Shown one piece after another: positions 37,198-47,306 of a stretch of 64,000 bases of DNA. The position numbers were made by a program, and so were the translations under genes. The DNA is taken from the NCBI RefSeq assembly GCF_023168145.1, contig NZ_BQYK01000003.1, positions 336,346-400,345 of the forward strand, in the 5' to 3' direction. The notes beneath the pieces are model-generated. The model saw nothing but the letters and a program-made list of their open reading frames with translations, was not told where the DNA came from and searched no databases. Every line of letters starts with the position of its first letter. Position 1 is the first letter of the stretch. The DNA is from Sporosarcina sp. NCCP-2222. GTDB taxonomy: Bacteria > Bacillota > Bacilli > Bacillales_A > Planococcaceae.

Positions 37198-37740
37198 GTG
37201 CAAATCGGAGGGAAGATCAAGAAACTTCGTTTAAAAAAAGGACTTACCCAAGAAGAACTAGGTGAACGGACCGATTTAACGAAGGGGTACATCTCCCAAT
37301 TGGAACGTGAATTAAACTCACCTTCCATCGAAACACTTTTCGCCCTGCTCGAAGTGCTTGGCACAACACCGAAGGAATTTTTTGAAGAACCGAAAAAAAA
37401 TATGAAAGTGGTCTATTCGCCTGCAGACCAAACCACATATACAAACGACGAACACCAATATAGCATTCGTTGGTTAGTTCCCCGTTCAAATGAAAACGAA
37501 ATGGAACCGGTACATATCACCTTCAAACAAGGCGGAGAGTTCAAACAATTTGAACCGTCACTTGCTGAGACTTTCATCTACGTGTTGACAGGAAAAATTG
37601 AAGTGGAGTTAGGGAAAAGACGGTACATTGCGAGTGCAGGCGAATCCGTCTATTACGAGGCATCCGACCATCATCGAGTCTACAATGCAAATGACGGTCC
37701 GAGCGAACTGATACTTGTGGCGACAGAATCTTATTTATAA
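37198..37740 (+). CDS. XRE-family regulator with cupin domain (PuuR-like)
   Basis: 180 residues from GTG, preceded by GAGGAGGG. Residues 5-60 form a helix-turn-helix ([21 protein letters not shown]), and residues 105-175 form a cupin_2 domain ([31 protein letters not shown]). Regulators of this type control polyamine genes, and it is the first gene of the potABCD operon, 13 bp ahead of potA. It probably senses a polyamine or derivative and autoregulates via the palindrome at 37138. Confidence 0.88.
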   Translation: MQIGGKIKKLRLKKGLTQEELGERTDLTKGYISQLERELNSPSIETLFALLEVLGTTPKEFFEEPKKNMKVVYSPADQTTYTNDEHQYSIRWLVPRSNENEMEPVHITFKQGGEFKQFEPSLAETFIYVLTGKIEVELGKRRYIASAGESVYYEASDHHRVYNANDGPSELILVATESYL

Positions 37741-37753
37741 AGGGAGGTCCACC

Positions 37754-38857
37754 ATGACTACTGAACCAATTATCCGCTTTGAGAACGTAACAAAGCGCTA
37801 TGGCACGGACACAACCGTGTTGAACGAAGTTTCTTTTGAAATGGAAAGAGGAAAATTTTATACATTGCTAGGTCCCTCTGGATGCGGAAAAACAACGATC
37901 CTGCGATTAATTGCCGGATTTATTGAACCGAGTGAGGGCGGCATCTTTTTCAATGGCCGTAAAATAAATGATGTACCGGCCAATGAACGCCAAGTGAACA
38001 CTGTATTCCAAGACTACGCCCTCTTTCCTCATTTAAATGTATATGAAAATGTTGCATTTGGGCTACGTATTAAAAAAGTGAAAAAGGCTGAAATTGATCA
38101 GCGCGTAAAGGAAGCATTGAAATTCGTTAACCTGGAAGGCTACGAAAATCGGGAAATTACCGAAATGTCTGGTGGACAGCGTCAACGTGTCGCCATCGCC
38201 CGGGCCATCGTCAACGATCCTGAAGTGATTTTACTGGATGAACCACTTTCGGCTCTTGACTTGAAGCTTCGTTCTGAAATGCAATATGAGCTTCGTGAAT
38301 TGCAGCAGCGGCTTGGAAAAACCTTCGTATTCGTTACCCACGATCAGGAAGAAGCCCTTGCCATGTCGGATGAAATCTTTGTCATGAATGAGGGAGTCAT
38401 CCAGCAATCAGGAACGCCTATCGATATTTACGATGAACCGATCAACCGTTTTGTTGCAGATTTCATCGGCGAATCCAATATTGTCTCCGGACGGATGATC
38501 GAGGATTACATTGTCGAATTTACCGGGAAGCGATTCGACTGTGCCGATGCCGGCTTACAGCCAAATGAGAAAGTGGATATTGTCCTCCGGCCGGAGGACT
38601 TAGAAATTACTTCCACAGATAAAGGAAAATTGAATGTTAAAGTGGATACCCAATTGTTCCGCGGTGTCCATTATGAGTTATCTACGTATGACACAGACGG
38701 GAACGAATGGCTCGTCCACTCCACTAAGAAAGCAGAAGTCGGAGAGATGATTGGACTGGATTTCAACCCTGAGGACATCCACGTCATGCGTTTGAACGAA
38801 AGCGAAGAAGATTACGATGCACGTCTCGAATCGTATGGAGCATTGGAAAATGAATAA
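37754..38857 (+). CDS. potA: Spermidine/putrescine ABC transporter ATPase
   Basis: 367 residues. Walker [11 protein letters not shown]-loop [11 protein letters not shown], signature [15 protein letters not shown], Walker [13 protein letters not shown] and H-loop THDQEEA are all present. A C-terminal TOBE domain follows ([12 protein letters not shown]). It energises polyamine import with PotB/PotC. ATG follows AGGGAGGTCCACC. Its stop overlaps the potB start by 8 bp. Confidence 0.95.
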   Translation: MTTEPIIRFENVTKRYGTDTTVLNEVSFEMERGKFYTLLGPSGCGKTTILRLIAGFIEPSEGGIFFNGRKINDVPANERQVNTVFQDYALFPHLNVYENVAFGLRIKKVKKAEIDQRVKEALKFVNLEGYENREITEMSGGQRQRVAIARAIVNDPEVILLDEPLSALDLKLRSEMQYELRELQQRLGKTFVFVTHDQEEALAMSDEIFVMNEGVIQQSGTPIDIYDEPINRFVADFIGESNIVSGRMIEDYIVEFTGKRFDCADAGLQPNEKVDIVLRPEDLEITSTDKGKLNVKVDTQLFRGVHYELSTYDTDGNEWLVHSTKKAEVGEMIGLDFNPEDIHVMRLNESEEDYDARLESYGALENE

Positions 38858-39671
38858 AGGATTACAGCGGATCTACATGCTTCCCTATGCACTATGGATT
38901 GTGCTTTTTGTTGTGGCGCCGATTGCACTCGTCCTTTATTATTCGTTTTTCGATATTACTGGTCATTTCACACTCAGTAACTATAAGAGCTTTTTTTCGT
39001 CGACTTATTTGACGTTAACCATCAGCTCGTTCTGGTATGCCCTGCTCATTACGTTCTTTGCCCTGCTCGTCTCATACCCGACAGCCTATCTGTTGACGAA
39101 GACAAAGCATAAGCAGCTTTGGCTCTTGCTGATAATTATTCCTTCTTGGATTAATCTACTGCTGAAAACGTATGCTTTTATCGGCCTGATGGGACTTTAT
39201 GGACCTTTGAATGCTTTTCTGGAAGCAATCGGCATCGGCAAGCAGCAAATCCTGTTTACTGATTTCAGCTTCGTCTTCGTGTCGGTTTATATTTTTATTC
39301 CGTTTATGATCCTGCCGATCTTTAATGCACTTGATAAGCTGAATCCTGCATTGATTGACTCTTCCCGCGATCTTGGGGCAAGTTCTTGGACGACATTTAG
39401 AAGGGTCATCTGGCCACTCACATTAAATGGAGTGAAATCGGGTGTTCAGGTCGTATTTATCCCGGCTCTGTCGTTGTTCATGATTACCCGGTTGATTGCC
39501 GGAAATAAAGTCATTACACTCGGTACCGCCATCGAACAGCAATTTCTCGTCACTCAAAACTGGGGCATGGGTTCAACAATCGCCGTCTTCCTAATCCTCT
39601 TTATGTTTATTGTGATGGTCATTACAGGCGGTAGCGATAAGGGGGCGTCCGTGAATGAAAAGAATAAATAA
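38850..39671 (+). CDS. potB: Spermidine/putrescine ABC transporter permease PotB
   Basis: 273 residues, six membrane helices. The coupling-loop EAA motif is [24 protein letters not shown] at 38850 ([16 protein letters not shown]) follows GGAG with 10-nt spacing and overlaps potA; the longer frame is a shadow. Its 3' end overlaps potC by 17 bp. Confidence 0.92.
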   Translation: MNKGLQRIYMLPYALWIVLFVVAPIALVLYYSFFDITGHFTLSNYKSFFSSTYLTLTISSFWYALLITFFALLVSYPTAYLLTKTKHKQLWLLLIIIPSWINLLLKTYAFIGLMGLYGPLNAFLEAIGIGKQQILFTDFSFVFVSVYIFIPFMILPIFNALDKLNPALIDSSRDLGASSWTTFRRVIWPLTLNGVKSGVQVVFIPALSLFMITRLIAGNKVITLGTAIEQQFLVTQNWGMGSTIAVFLILFMFIVMVITGGSDKGASVNEKNK

Positions 39672-40455
39672 TTTACAAAAACTATATTTGATTGCTGTGT
39701 TTATCATTTTGTATGCCCCTATTTTCTATTTGATCTTTTATTCGTTCAACTCGGGCGGCGGTATGTCTCATTTCGAGTCATTTACATGGGAACATTATGC
39801 CGCTGTCTTTGAGGATAAACGACTCATTATCATAGTACTGAACACTGTAATCATCGCATTGCTCTCCGCCCTGCTTTCCACAGCAATCGGCGTGCTTGGG
39901 GCAATGGCCATTCATTTCATGCGAAATAAAGGCATGCGGAATGCAGTGCTATCATTGAACACGATATTAATTGTCAGTCCAGATGTAATTATAGGTGCTT
40001 CCTTCTTGATTTTATTCACAATGATCGGTGTGAAACTCGGATTCGCCTCGGTGCTTATTTCCCATATCGCATTCAGTATTCCGATTGTGGTGATCATGGT
40101 TCTTCCAAAATTGCAGGAAATGAGCTCCTCCTTAATAGATGCGGCGTTAGATTTAGGGGCGTCTAGACGGGATGTCGTGACACGGGTCATTCTACCATTT
40201 ATCCAGCCGGGAATTTTCGCAGGCTTTTTCTTGGCCTTAACGTATTCATTGGATGACTTTGCCGTCACCTTCTTCGTGACCGGAAATGGCTTCTCGACAC
40301 TTTCCGTTGAAATCTATTCTATGGCACGCGCGGGAATCACTTTGACTATCAATGCGCTGTCCGGTTTGATTTTTGTCATTACCGTCATACTCGTTCTTGG
40401 GTATTATGCTATTAGCAACCGGACGAAAATGCCTCTTACGGGGGTGAAGAAATGA
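39655..40455 (+). CDS. potC: Spermidine/putrescine ABC transporter permease PotC
   Basis: 266 residues, six membrane helices, EAA loop IDAALDLGASRRDVVTRVILP. Typical PotC N-terminus with YLIFYSFN. Overlaps potB at the start (17 bp) and potD at the end (ATGA, 4 bp), indicating one translationally coupled operon. Confidence 0.93.
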   Translation: MKRINNLQKLYLIAVFIILYAPIFYLIFYSFNSGGGMSHFESFTWEHYAAVFEDKRLIIIVLNTVIIALLSALLSTAIGVLGAMAIHFMRNKGMRNAVLSLNTILIVSPDVIIGASFLILFTMIGVKLGFASVLISHIAFSIPIVVIMVLPKLQEMSSSLIDAALDLGASRRDVVTRVILPFIQPGIFAGFFLALTYSLDDFAVTFFVTGNGFSTLSVEIYSMARAGITLTINALSGLIFVITVILVLGYYAISNRTKMPLTGVKK

Positions 40456-41525
40456 AGGAATTGCTTCGAGGTGCTATTCTGATCGTGGCCGTTTCCCTTG
40501 TCTTGCTGCTGATCAATGACAATTTAAGTGAAGGCAGCAATAAAACAGGGAAAAATATTTTGACCATTTATAACTGGGGTGAATATATTGACCCCGACCT
40601 GCTAAAGCAGTTTGAAAAGGAAACAGGCATAAAAGTGATTTACGAAACGTTTGATTCTAATGAAGGAATGATGGGGAAAATCGAACAAGGCGGTACCTCC
40701 TATGATATTACGATGCCGTCTGAATATATGGTGGAAATGATGGCTGAAAAAGATTTATTGCTGCCTATTGATTACAGTCAAATTCCAAACATCCAACATA
40801 TTGATCCTTATTTTCTCGATCTTCCGTTCGATCCGGGCAACAAATTTTCGATTCCCTATTTCTGGGGAACGGTAGGCATTGCTTATAATCCTGACTTGCT
40901 GGATGGCCAAACATTCGAGAGCTGGGACAATCTTTGGGATCCGTCCTTAAAACAACAAGTGATTCTTGTAGATAGCGCAAGGGAGACAATTGGCATGGGG
41001 CTGAATTCCTTGCATTACTCCTTGAATTCTACTGACATCAATGAATTGCAAGAAGCAACCGAGAAGCTGAAAAAGCTCAGTCCAAACGTGAAAGCGGTCA
41101 TTGGAGACGAAGTGACTCAATTAATGGTGAATAACGAAGCGGCTGTTTCACTCACTTGGTCAGGCCAAGCGGCTGATATGATGAGTGAAAATGAATCGAT
41201 TGACTATGTGGTTCCCGAAGAGGGCTCTAACTTATGGTTTGACAACTTTGTCATTCCACGGACCGCCAAAAACATTGAAGGCGCTCACGCTTTCATAAAC
41301 TTCATGCTGGATCCTGAAGTGGCGGCCCAGAATGCTGATTATGTCGGTTATTCTACGCCTAACCTGACGGCGCTTGACTATATGGATCCCGAAGTGGTAG
41401 AAGACGAGCGTTTCTACCCAGATGAAGATACACGCAGCCATTTGGAAGTGTATAAGAACTTAGGACTTAAAATGTTAGGTGTTTACAACGAGCTCTTCCT
41501 GGAATTCAAAATGGATATGAAATGA
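40452..41525 (+). CDS. potD: Spermidine/putrescine-binding protein PotD
   Basis: 357 residues. The mature part begins KNILTIYNWGEYIDPDLLKQF, a PotD/PotF hallmark; GTVGIAYNPDLL and WDNLWDPSLKQQVILVDSARE are further signatures. The N-terminus has one hydrophobic segment (residues 8-21) but no lipobox cysteine, unlike many Gram-positive PotD lipoproteins, so it may be anchored by an uncleaved signal or cleaved by signal peptidase I. It captures polyamines for PotABC. Confidence 0.92.
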   Translation: MKELLRGAILIVAVSLVLLLINDNLSEGSNKTGKNILTIYNWGEYIDPDLLKQFEKETGIKVIYETFDSNEGMMGKIEQGGTSYDITMPSEYMVEMMAEKDLLLPIDYSQIPNIQHIDPYFLDLPFDPGNKFSIPYFWGTVGIAYNPDLLDGQTFESWDNLWDPSLKQQVILVDSARETIGMGLNSLHYSLNSTDINELQEATEKLKKLSPNVKAVIGDEVTQLMVNNEAAVSLTWSGQAADMMSENESIDYVVPEEGSNLWFDNFVIPRTAKNIEGAHAFINFMLDPEVAAQNADYVGYSTPNLTALDYMDPEVVEDERFYPDEDTRSHLEVYKNLGLKMLGVYNELFLEFKMDMK

Positions 41526-41528
41526 TCA

Positions 41529-41568
41529 AAGCTGCCACAGAAAGCGCATTTCTGTGGCAGCTTTTTCT
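41529..41568 (+). terminator. Terminator of the potABCD operon
   Basis: AAGCTGCCACAGAAA, loop GCGCA, TTTCTGTGGCAGCTT then TTTCTTTT: a 15-bp perfect stem. Confidence 0.9.
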
Positions 41569-41704
41569 TTTGCCTGCGGTCATATTTCATCCTCCATTCA
41601 TTCCCTCTTACTTTCTCGGTGCCTAACAGTATGAGAACGCCAGCCACGTATGATAGAATATTTCAGAATGCGAAATGTTATGTAGATAGAAAGAGGGGAT
41701 GCCG

Positions 41705-42904
41705 ATGACAACAGGTTCATCGAAAGCCGCATTATATATTTTAATGTTTAACATGTTTATTGCTATGTCAGGTATTGGACTTATCATTCCCATCATGCCG
41801 CAGTTTTTAGGATCATTTGGCGCGGCGGGAAAAGTACTTGGATTTCTAATTGCCATCTTCTCTTTTGCACAATTTATTTTCTCCCCTTTAGCAGGAAGCT
41901 TGTCCGATCGACATGGCAGGAAAAAAATAATTATTTTTGGCCTAATTATTTATGGCCTGTCCCAGCTGGCCTTCAGTTTATCGACAGAAGTCTGGATGCT
42001 GTTCATCGCCCGTTTCTTCTCAGGCTTCGGCTCAGCTTTTATTGTGCCACCTATGATGGCATTCGTTGCGGATATTACTGCCTACGAAGATCGTGGAAAA
42101 GGCATGGGGCTGCTCGGTGCGTCCATGTCGCTCGGTTTTATGATCGGACCAGGGATAGGGGGCTTTCTCTCAAAAGTGAGTTTGGAGTTCCCGTTTTATG
42201 TGGCGGCCGGCGCAGCCATTTTCGCCGCGCTTTTGTCCATTTTCATCCTGCCGAATCCTGTGCCAACGACTGAACAGGCAAAATCGATGAAAAAGCAGGA
42301 TAACATATTGGCCCAATTGGTTCGATCCACAAAAACACCTTATTTCATCATGTTACTTGTCATGTTCGTTTTCTCTTTCGGACTTGCGAATTATCAATCC
42401 ACCATTTCTTTATACGTAGACCATAAGTATGGGTATACGCCTTCTCAAATTGCTGTTTTGATTACAGTCGGCGGGTTCGTCGGTGTTATTGTCCAAACGT
42501 TTGTCATCACCCCGCTCTTCAAGCGATTTGGAGAAATGAAAGTCATCCTTTTCAACCTGGTACTCGCTGCCTTATCCATGGTTTCCATCCTGGCGGTCAA
42601 TACATTTTGGACAATATTGATGGTGGCTACCGTATTTTCGATTGCTACTTCCTTGCTTCGGCCCGCCGTCAATACACTCGTTTCCAAATTGGCTGGAGAT
42701 GAACAAGGGTTTGCAGCCGGTATGATGAATGCCTATATGAGTTTAGGAAATATGGTCGGCCCAGCGCTGGCAGGCTCCATTTTTGATGTCAATATTGCTC
42801 TCCCTTATATGTTAGGAACGGCAATTCTCTTTATATGTTTCGGCATTGCAGGCTATTGGTCCAAACGGAACGCAGCACTCTTAAATTCAACTAGAACAGC
42901 TTAA
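41705..42904 (+). CDS. MFS drug-efflux-type transporter (NorA/TetA-like, DHA1)
   Basis: 399 residues with 12 membrane helices. Motif A LAGSLSDRHGRKKIIIFG lies between helices 2 and 3, and motif C-like GPGIGGFLS lies in helix 5. ATG at 41705 is chosen because AGAGGGG lies 6 nt upstream; the ATG at 41699 abuts it. It resembles quinolone or multidrug pumps (NorA, Bmr), but the substrate cannot be told. It stands alone between two terminators. Confidence 0.85.
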   Translation: MTTGSSKAALYILMFNMFIAMSGIGLIIPIMPQFLGSFGAAGKVLGFLIAIFSFAQFIFSPLAGSLSDRHGRKKIIIFGLIIYGLSQLAFSLSTEVWMLFIARFFSGFGSAFIVPPMMAFVADITAYEDRGKGMGLLGASMSLGFMIGPGIGGFLSKVSLEFPFYVAAGAAIFAALLSIFILPNPVPTTEQAKSMKKQDNILAQLVRSTKTPYFIMLLVMFVFSFGLANYQSTISLYVDHKYGYTPSQIAVLITVGGFVGVIVQTFVITPLFKRFGEMKVILFNLVLAALSMVSILAVNTFWTILMVATVFSIATSLLRPAVNTLVSKLAGDEQGFAAGMMNAYMSLGNMVGPALAGSIFDVNIALPYMLGTAILFICFGIAGYWSKRNAALLNSTRTA

Positions 42905-42944
42905 AAATGCCCATCTGACTGATCAAGTCGGATGGGCATTTCTC
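42904..42944. terminator. Bidirectional terminator: MFS gene and the MoxR/vWA operon
   Basis: AAAATGCCCATCTGACT, loop GATCA, AGTCGGATGGGCATTT: serves both convergent transcripts. Confidence 0.87.
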
Positions 42945-45542
42945 TTATCTTCGTTTTTTTGCTTTCAACAGCTCTGAAACATGGCCCGACTCTTCCTGCT
43001 TATCATTTACAAACGATTCAGTCTCGCGTTTCTTCATCGGTTTCCCTTCGATGAGTCCGAAACGACGAATCGTGATATCAATGAAAAACAGCAGCATGGC
43101 CGCAAGTAATAAGTAATTTCCAATCGGCAATCGATTACCGCTTTTAAATGGATGCTGCCTGAAAACTTCTGCGGGATTATCCATTAAAGGTTGCCCCCCA
43201 GTTTTTTCTGCAATCGCCTGAAGAAGCTTAGTATTTGGCTCTCCTGGTTTAAATTCCTCGCTATAAGGTACCGAAACACCTGCTTCGAATAAACCGCCAC
43301 GATCATCCGTCACCCCGAAAAACACAAGACCCGGTTTAGACTCTAGCGTGACGCGTGTTTTCCCAGGTGCCAGCGGTTCAGTTGTAACAGGGATCTCTTC
43401 ACCTTTTTCATTCACCACATCAATATCCAAAAATGCTGCTTTTCGTGAACTATCGGTTACGGTATAAGTCCCGCCCCCATCGTGAGTAATCATATACGGA
43501 ACATCTTCGTAACTTGGCAATAGTCTGGAGATGGCTGTATTCCAAAATTCAGGATAGCGTTCCCATCTGGCGAGATCCCCTGACCATTTGCCAGTTGAAT
43601 CGGACATGAAAGCGATCGTTTTTCCTAATCCATAACTCCATTCTGCCAAAACCGGGTCATTCTTTGGGCTCTCCGCAACAACGGTAGCCGTACTTTTCGG
43701 CGTCGTGGCGATGTAAGCATTCATTTGAGGGACTCCCTCTCGGAATAGTGCCAGCCATTCCGGCACTTGATGGAAGGACATGTAGAAAGGGTCGTCTTCA
43801 ATATACGTCCTTGTCATCATTGTTGTTTCACGTGTCAGGATGGAGGGGACTGTCGATTCATCTATGACATTATAAAAGCGCCCTCCCCCTTGCTCAGCAA
43901 GTTCTTCAAGCAACGCACCATCCGCATCCGAACCGATAGCAACAGTCGTAAGCGTAATATTGTTCTTTTTCCCTTCTTCGATTACTTCCTCATAATCAGG
44001 AGGCATCGGCGATTGGCCGTCTGTCATCAAAATAATATGTTTTCGCTGTAGTTCCAAATCGGCAAGATCTCCGTATGCTTTCTCCACGGAAGGAAAAATA
44101 TCAGTTCCCCCACCAACAGGAATAGAGAGAATCTTTTCCATGGCATCTTGCTTCTGTAATGGACCAACGGGTATCAATTCCCAAATTTCATGATCAAACG
44201 CCGTAAAGCCGAATGTATCATCATCTCTTAGCAGTTCAACTGCTCGAGCCGCCGCCTCTCTTGCCAGGACGATTTTTGATCCTGACATACTGCCTGATCT
44301 ATCTAAGGCAATGACCAAGCCTAAAGAAGGCAATTGTTCCTTCCCTTTCACTTCCATTTCAACTGGCAGAAGCCGTTCGATCGGTGATTTGAAATACCCT
44401 CCCAATCCAAAGCTTTCCTGCCCTCCAACCATCATGAAACCGACTCCGAACTTTTTAACAGCCTGTTCAATAACGGTCATTTTCTGCTCCCCGACTAAAT
44501 GACCCGGGACATTATCAAAAATAACAGCACTATATCCAAGATAGCCTGAGAGCGATTCAGGAAGCTGCTCAGCAGACACAACGTCAACAGCCAAAGAGCG
44601 CTGATCCAGCAATGGAGGAATAGCAGAAGGGTTTTCTTCTGTTTCGACTACTAAAATCCGCGGCGATTTTTCAAGCATCGTCACAGAAAGCATTTTATTG
44701 TTTTCCAGGAAGCCATCATCCGAAACGATGAGCTTCGCTTCGTATTTTAATAAACCCTTCCCAGAAGCTGTTGTTTTAAAAGAAAATGCATTCTTCCCTT
44801 CATCTAATTGAACCATTTCACTTAGGACCTCTTCGTCGTTTCGGTAAATGATCACTTGTCCATTTGTCGCTGTAGATGATTCAACGTCCAGTTCGATGAA
44901 TTGCTGCTCCCCTTCATAAGCCGTTTTCGGTGTTTCAAACTTTGTAATAGAAGCGTCTTTGCGATTGGAACGGCTGAGCAGTACCGTATCAATTTCTATT
45001 CTTTCGCCTTGGTATTTGGGAAGTATCTCCTCCAGGGAGCCGTCTGTCTCCAACCCGTCTGTCAGTAGGACAATCCTTGTGGCAATGTCTTTCTTTGCAA
45101 TACTGGCAGCCAGATCGATCGCTTTCCCAATATTAGTCGCGTCGCGGTTTTCCATCGGTTCCATTTTAGGCAAGCTAATCTCATTGCCGGTCAATTGAAC
45201 ATCTGTGCGGAATCCCCCGGCAAATGAATAAATACCGACTGTCTGGTTCGATTTGCGATGCTGCAAACTATCGATGATCCAACTATCAGCCGTATCACCT
45301 GCATTCTCTATAGAAATGGAACGGTCCACAACAAACAGCACTTGTTCTTCGGTATCCTGGAGTCGAAGATAAGGTACGGTTAATGCTAAAACAACACATA
45401 GGATCGTTAAACAGCGTAGGATGTAAAGTACAATTGCTCTGTCTTTCACTTTTAACTTGGAAGTCTTCCATGCATACACCATATAAATTACAATGGGAAT
45501 TAGCAATAAGAGCCACAATGGATGATCAATTCGAATATCCAC
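42945..45542 (-). CDS. Membrane protein with two von Willebrand A domains and a glutamine-amidotransferase-like domain
   Basis: 865 residues from GTG. Two membrane helices (10-25, 42-60) are followed by a vWA domain with MIDAS VVDRSISIE and VLLTDGLET. An Ig-like stretch follows, then a GATase-like segment (YSAVIFDNVPGHL, GVGFMMVGGQESFGLGGY). A second, canonical vWA domain has LDRSGSMSG and LMTDGQS. A last helix (LLLAAMLLFFIDITI) lies near the C-terminus. Such proteins bind divalent metal and protein partners. It overlaps the BatA-type gene by 17 bp and is the last gene of the operon. Confidence 0.85.
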   Translation of the reverse strand: MDIRIDHPLWLLLLIPIVIYMVYAWKTSKLKVKDRAIVLYILRCLTILCVVLALTVPYLRLQDTEEQVLFVVDRSISIENAGDTADSWIIDSLQHRKSNQTVGIYSFAGGFRTDVQLTGNEISLPKMEPMENRDATNIGKAIDLAASIAKKDIATRIVLLTDGLETDGSLEEILPKYQGERIEIDTVLLSRSNRKDASITKFETPKTAYEGEQQFIELDVESSTATNGQVIIYRNDEEVLSEMVQLDEGKNAFSFKTTASGKGLLKYEAKLIVSDDGFLENNKMLSVTMLEKSPRILVVETEENPSAIPPLLDQRSLAVDVVSAEQLPESLSGYLGYSAVIFDNVPGHLVGEQKMTVIEQAVKKFGVGFMMVGGQESFGLGGYFKSPIERLLPVEMEVKGKEQLPSLGLVIALDRSGSMSGSKIVLAREAAARAVELLRDDDTFGFTAFDHEIWELIPVGPLQKQDAMEKILSIPVGGGTDIFPSVEKAYGDLADLELQRKHIILMTDGQSPMPPDYEEVIEEGKKNNITLTTVAIGSDADGALLEELAEQGGGRFYNVIDESTVPSILTRETTMMTRTYIEDDPFYMSFHQVPEWLALFREGVPQMNAYIATTPKSTATVVAESPKNDPVLAEWSYGLGKTIAFMSDSTGKWSGDLARWERYPEFWNTAISRLLPSYEDVPYMITHDGGGTYTVTDSSRKAAFLDIDVVNEKGEEIPVTTEPLAPGKTRVTLESKPGLVFFGVTDDRGGLFEAGVSVPYSEEFKPGEPNTKLLQAIAEKTGGQPLMDNPAEVFRQHPFKSGNRLPIGNYLLLAAMLLFFIDITIRRFGLIEGKPMKKRETESFVNDKQEESGHVSELLKAKKRR

Positions 45543-47292
45543 GTCTGCGTTGCACCTCCCATTCCATTACAAGGAGAAGAAGAATAGGTAATAGAAAAAT
45601 CCAACCGATTGATTTTTGACCTACTTCCTTTTCATTTCCCTTCGATTCCATTCCAATCTTGTACGATGTACCATGCCCCAGCCTTTTTTCTTCCTGCTCG
45701 AGTTGAACAGAAATCAGGCTTTCCCGCTTATTGTCGATGAGCTTGTATATTCCCGGTTTTTGCGGTGCTACAAAATCAGTGCCGCTAGCAAATGACGCTT
45801 CGTACTCATCTTTCAGATTGAAAACCTCAATCCCCTTCGTATCCACATACGACAAAATTGCTTTCCTTTGGGAAGGGCTGAACGTTCCTCCAACGGATGA
45901 TCCGGAGCGAAGCGACTCCGTCACACTCCAGAAGAAAAGGGGAAAGGAGGGATGAAGTGGCCAGTCCGTCATCTCAATATCTGCCAAGACGACAATATCT
46001 CCACGTTTGGAACGTTGGATAAATGGTTCATTTCCAATGGATGCAATCGTGTCCATTTCTTCGAATGGCGGATAAAGAGAACTTACGTATACATCGTGAA
46101 TCGGCGCGATGGAAAACAGTACATCTCCATTGTCTTCTACAACCCCAGAAACTGGATGGGCATTTGCATCGTTTCTGCCAATCAGTAAAATAGGATGTTC
46201 CCCTTCTTGTAAAAAGGAAGTTTCATTGGATACTAAAATGGTAGCCGTATTTTGCCGTTGCTTCATTTCATTGATGGAACCCGCCGTCACATCCATGCCT
46301 ATTGCCTGAAACGCTTTGCGGATCAATTCATGAAGCTGGCTGTCCACCATGGCATCCGATATTTCGTCACCAAGTAGAATAAATGCTTCATTGTCTGCAT
46401 CATACTGGTCTTCAACTAGGAGTTGTGCCTGTAAGGCGATTTGAGAAGGCAAATCCTTAAAGGAGATCAATGTCTCCCCTTCATCCTTCATAGTAAACTT
46501 CTTTTCTTCCAATTTTTCGCCTTTTAAGGCATCTAATATTTGGATGATTCCATCCACTTCCTTCTCTGATTGATTGACAAGCTTGACAATCGCTTCTGTT
46601 CCACCAGAGGTTTTGACAGCACCAAACTTATCAATCGAAACATTTGCAAGGTTTGACTCGCTTGCGTGGACGTAATAATCGATCGCTTCAGTTCCATCCG
46701 AGAAAACGGATCGATCCAAGTAATCAGTGAAAATATGAACAGTCGCAGATTGGTCGGCTACAACCGATTTCATGAACTCCAGTGTCTTGCCCATGTTTTC
46801 ATGATCGTATGTAACCGACAACTTTCCAATGGACGCCTGAATGACTTCCTGGTTTGTTTCATCACGCAGCACCAAATCCGGCTCCTTGCCTGTCGTGATG
46901 ATCGTTATCGCATTCCCTTTATTGTCTTCCACTAATTGGGTCATTTCTTGCTTATTCACATCAAAAATGGATGCTCCGTCTTCTCCTGCAAGCATACTTG
47001 CCGAAGTGTCAACAACAAAAATGATCTGTCTTCCTGCTGCTTGTTCTGATTTCACAAAAGGCCCGAGTAAAACAAATAGAAGAAGAAGGAGCGCGGCCAT
47101 TTGCAAATAGAATAAAGCGTTTTGCTGCAGGTTTTTTAAGAAAGGAGATGCTTTCGTTTCTCGCATGGATTGTTCCCAAAAGAGAGTTGAAGAAATCGCC
47201 CGAGTCTCATACCGCTTTCTGAAGAAATAATAGAGCAGGACAGCCAAAGGAAAAATGACTGTCCAGCTATTTACTACATGACTAAACCCCAC
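45526..47292 (-). CDS. BatA-type vWA membrane protein
   Basis: 588 residues from GTG after GGGAGTGAAATCCAA. An N-terminal aerotolerance/BatA region with two helices (to residue 85) is followed by a vWA domain with MIDAS DTSASM, and a long extracellular part. A C-terminal helix (WIFLLPILLLLVMEWE) precedes a basic tail. In other bacteria BatA/BatB pair with MoxR ATPases and DUF58 proteins, and these are encoded just upstream here. It overlaps the next gene by 17 bp. Confidence 0.84.
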   Translation of the reverse strand: MGFSHVVNSWTVIFPLAVLLYYFFRKRYETRAISSTLFWEQSMRETKASPFLKNLQQNALFYLQMAALLLLLFVLLGPFVKSEQAAGRQIIFVVDTSASMLAGEDGASIFDVNKQEMTQLVEDNKGNAITIITTGKEPDLVLRDETNQEVIQASIGKLSVTYDHENMGKTLEFMKSVVADQSATVHIFTDYLDRSVFSDGTEAIDYYVHASESNLANVSIDKFGAVKTSGGTEAIVKLVNQSEKEVDGIIQILDALKGEKLEEKKFTMKDEGETLISFKDLPSQIALQAQLLVEDQYDADNEAFILLGDEISDAMVDSQLHELIRKAFQAIGMDVTAGSINEMKQRQNTATILVSNETSFLQEGEHPILLIGRNDANAHPVSGVVEDNGDVLFSIAPIHDVYVSSLYPPFEEMDTIASIGNEPFIQRSKRGDIVVLADIEMTDWPLHPSFPLFFWSVTESLRSGSSVGGTFSPSQRKAILSYVDTKGIEVFNLKDEYEASFASGTDFVAPQKPGIYKLIDNKRESLISVQLEQEEKRLGHGTSYKIGMESKGNEKEVGQKSIGWIFLLPILLLLVMEWEVQRRRGYSN

Positions 47293-47306
47293 TTGGATTT
47301 CACTCC

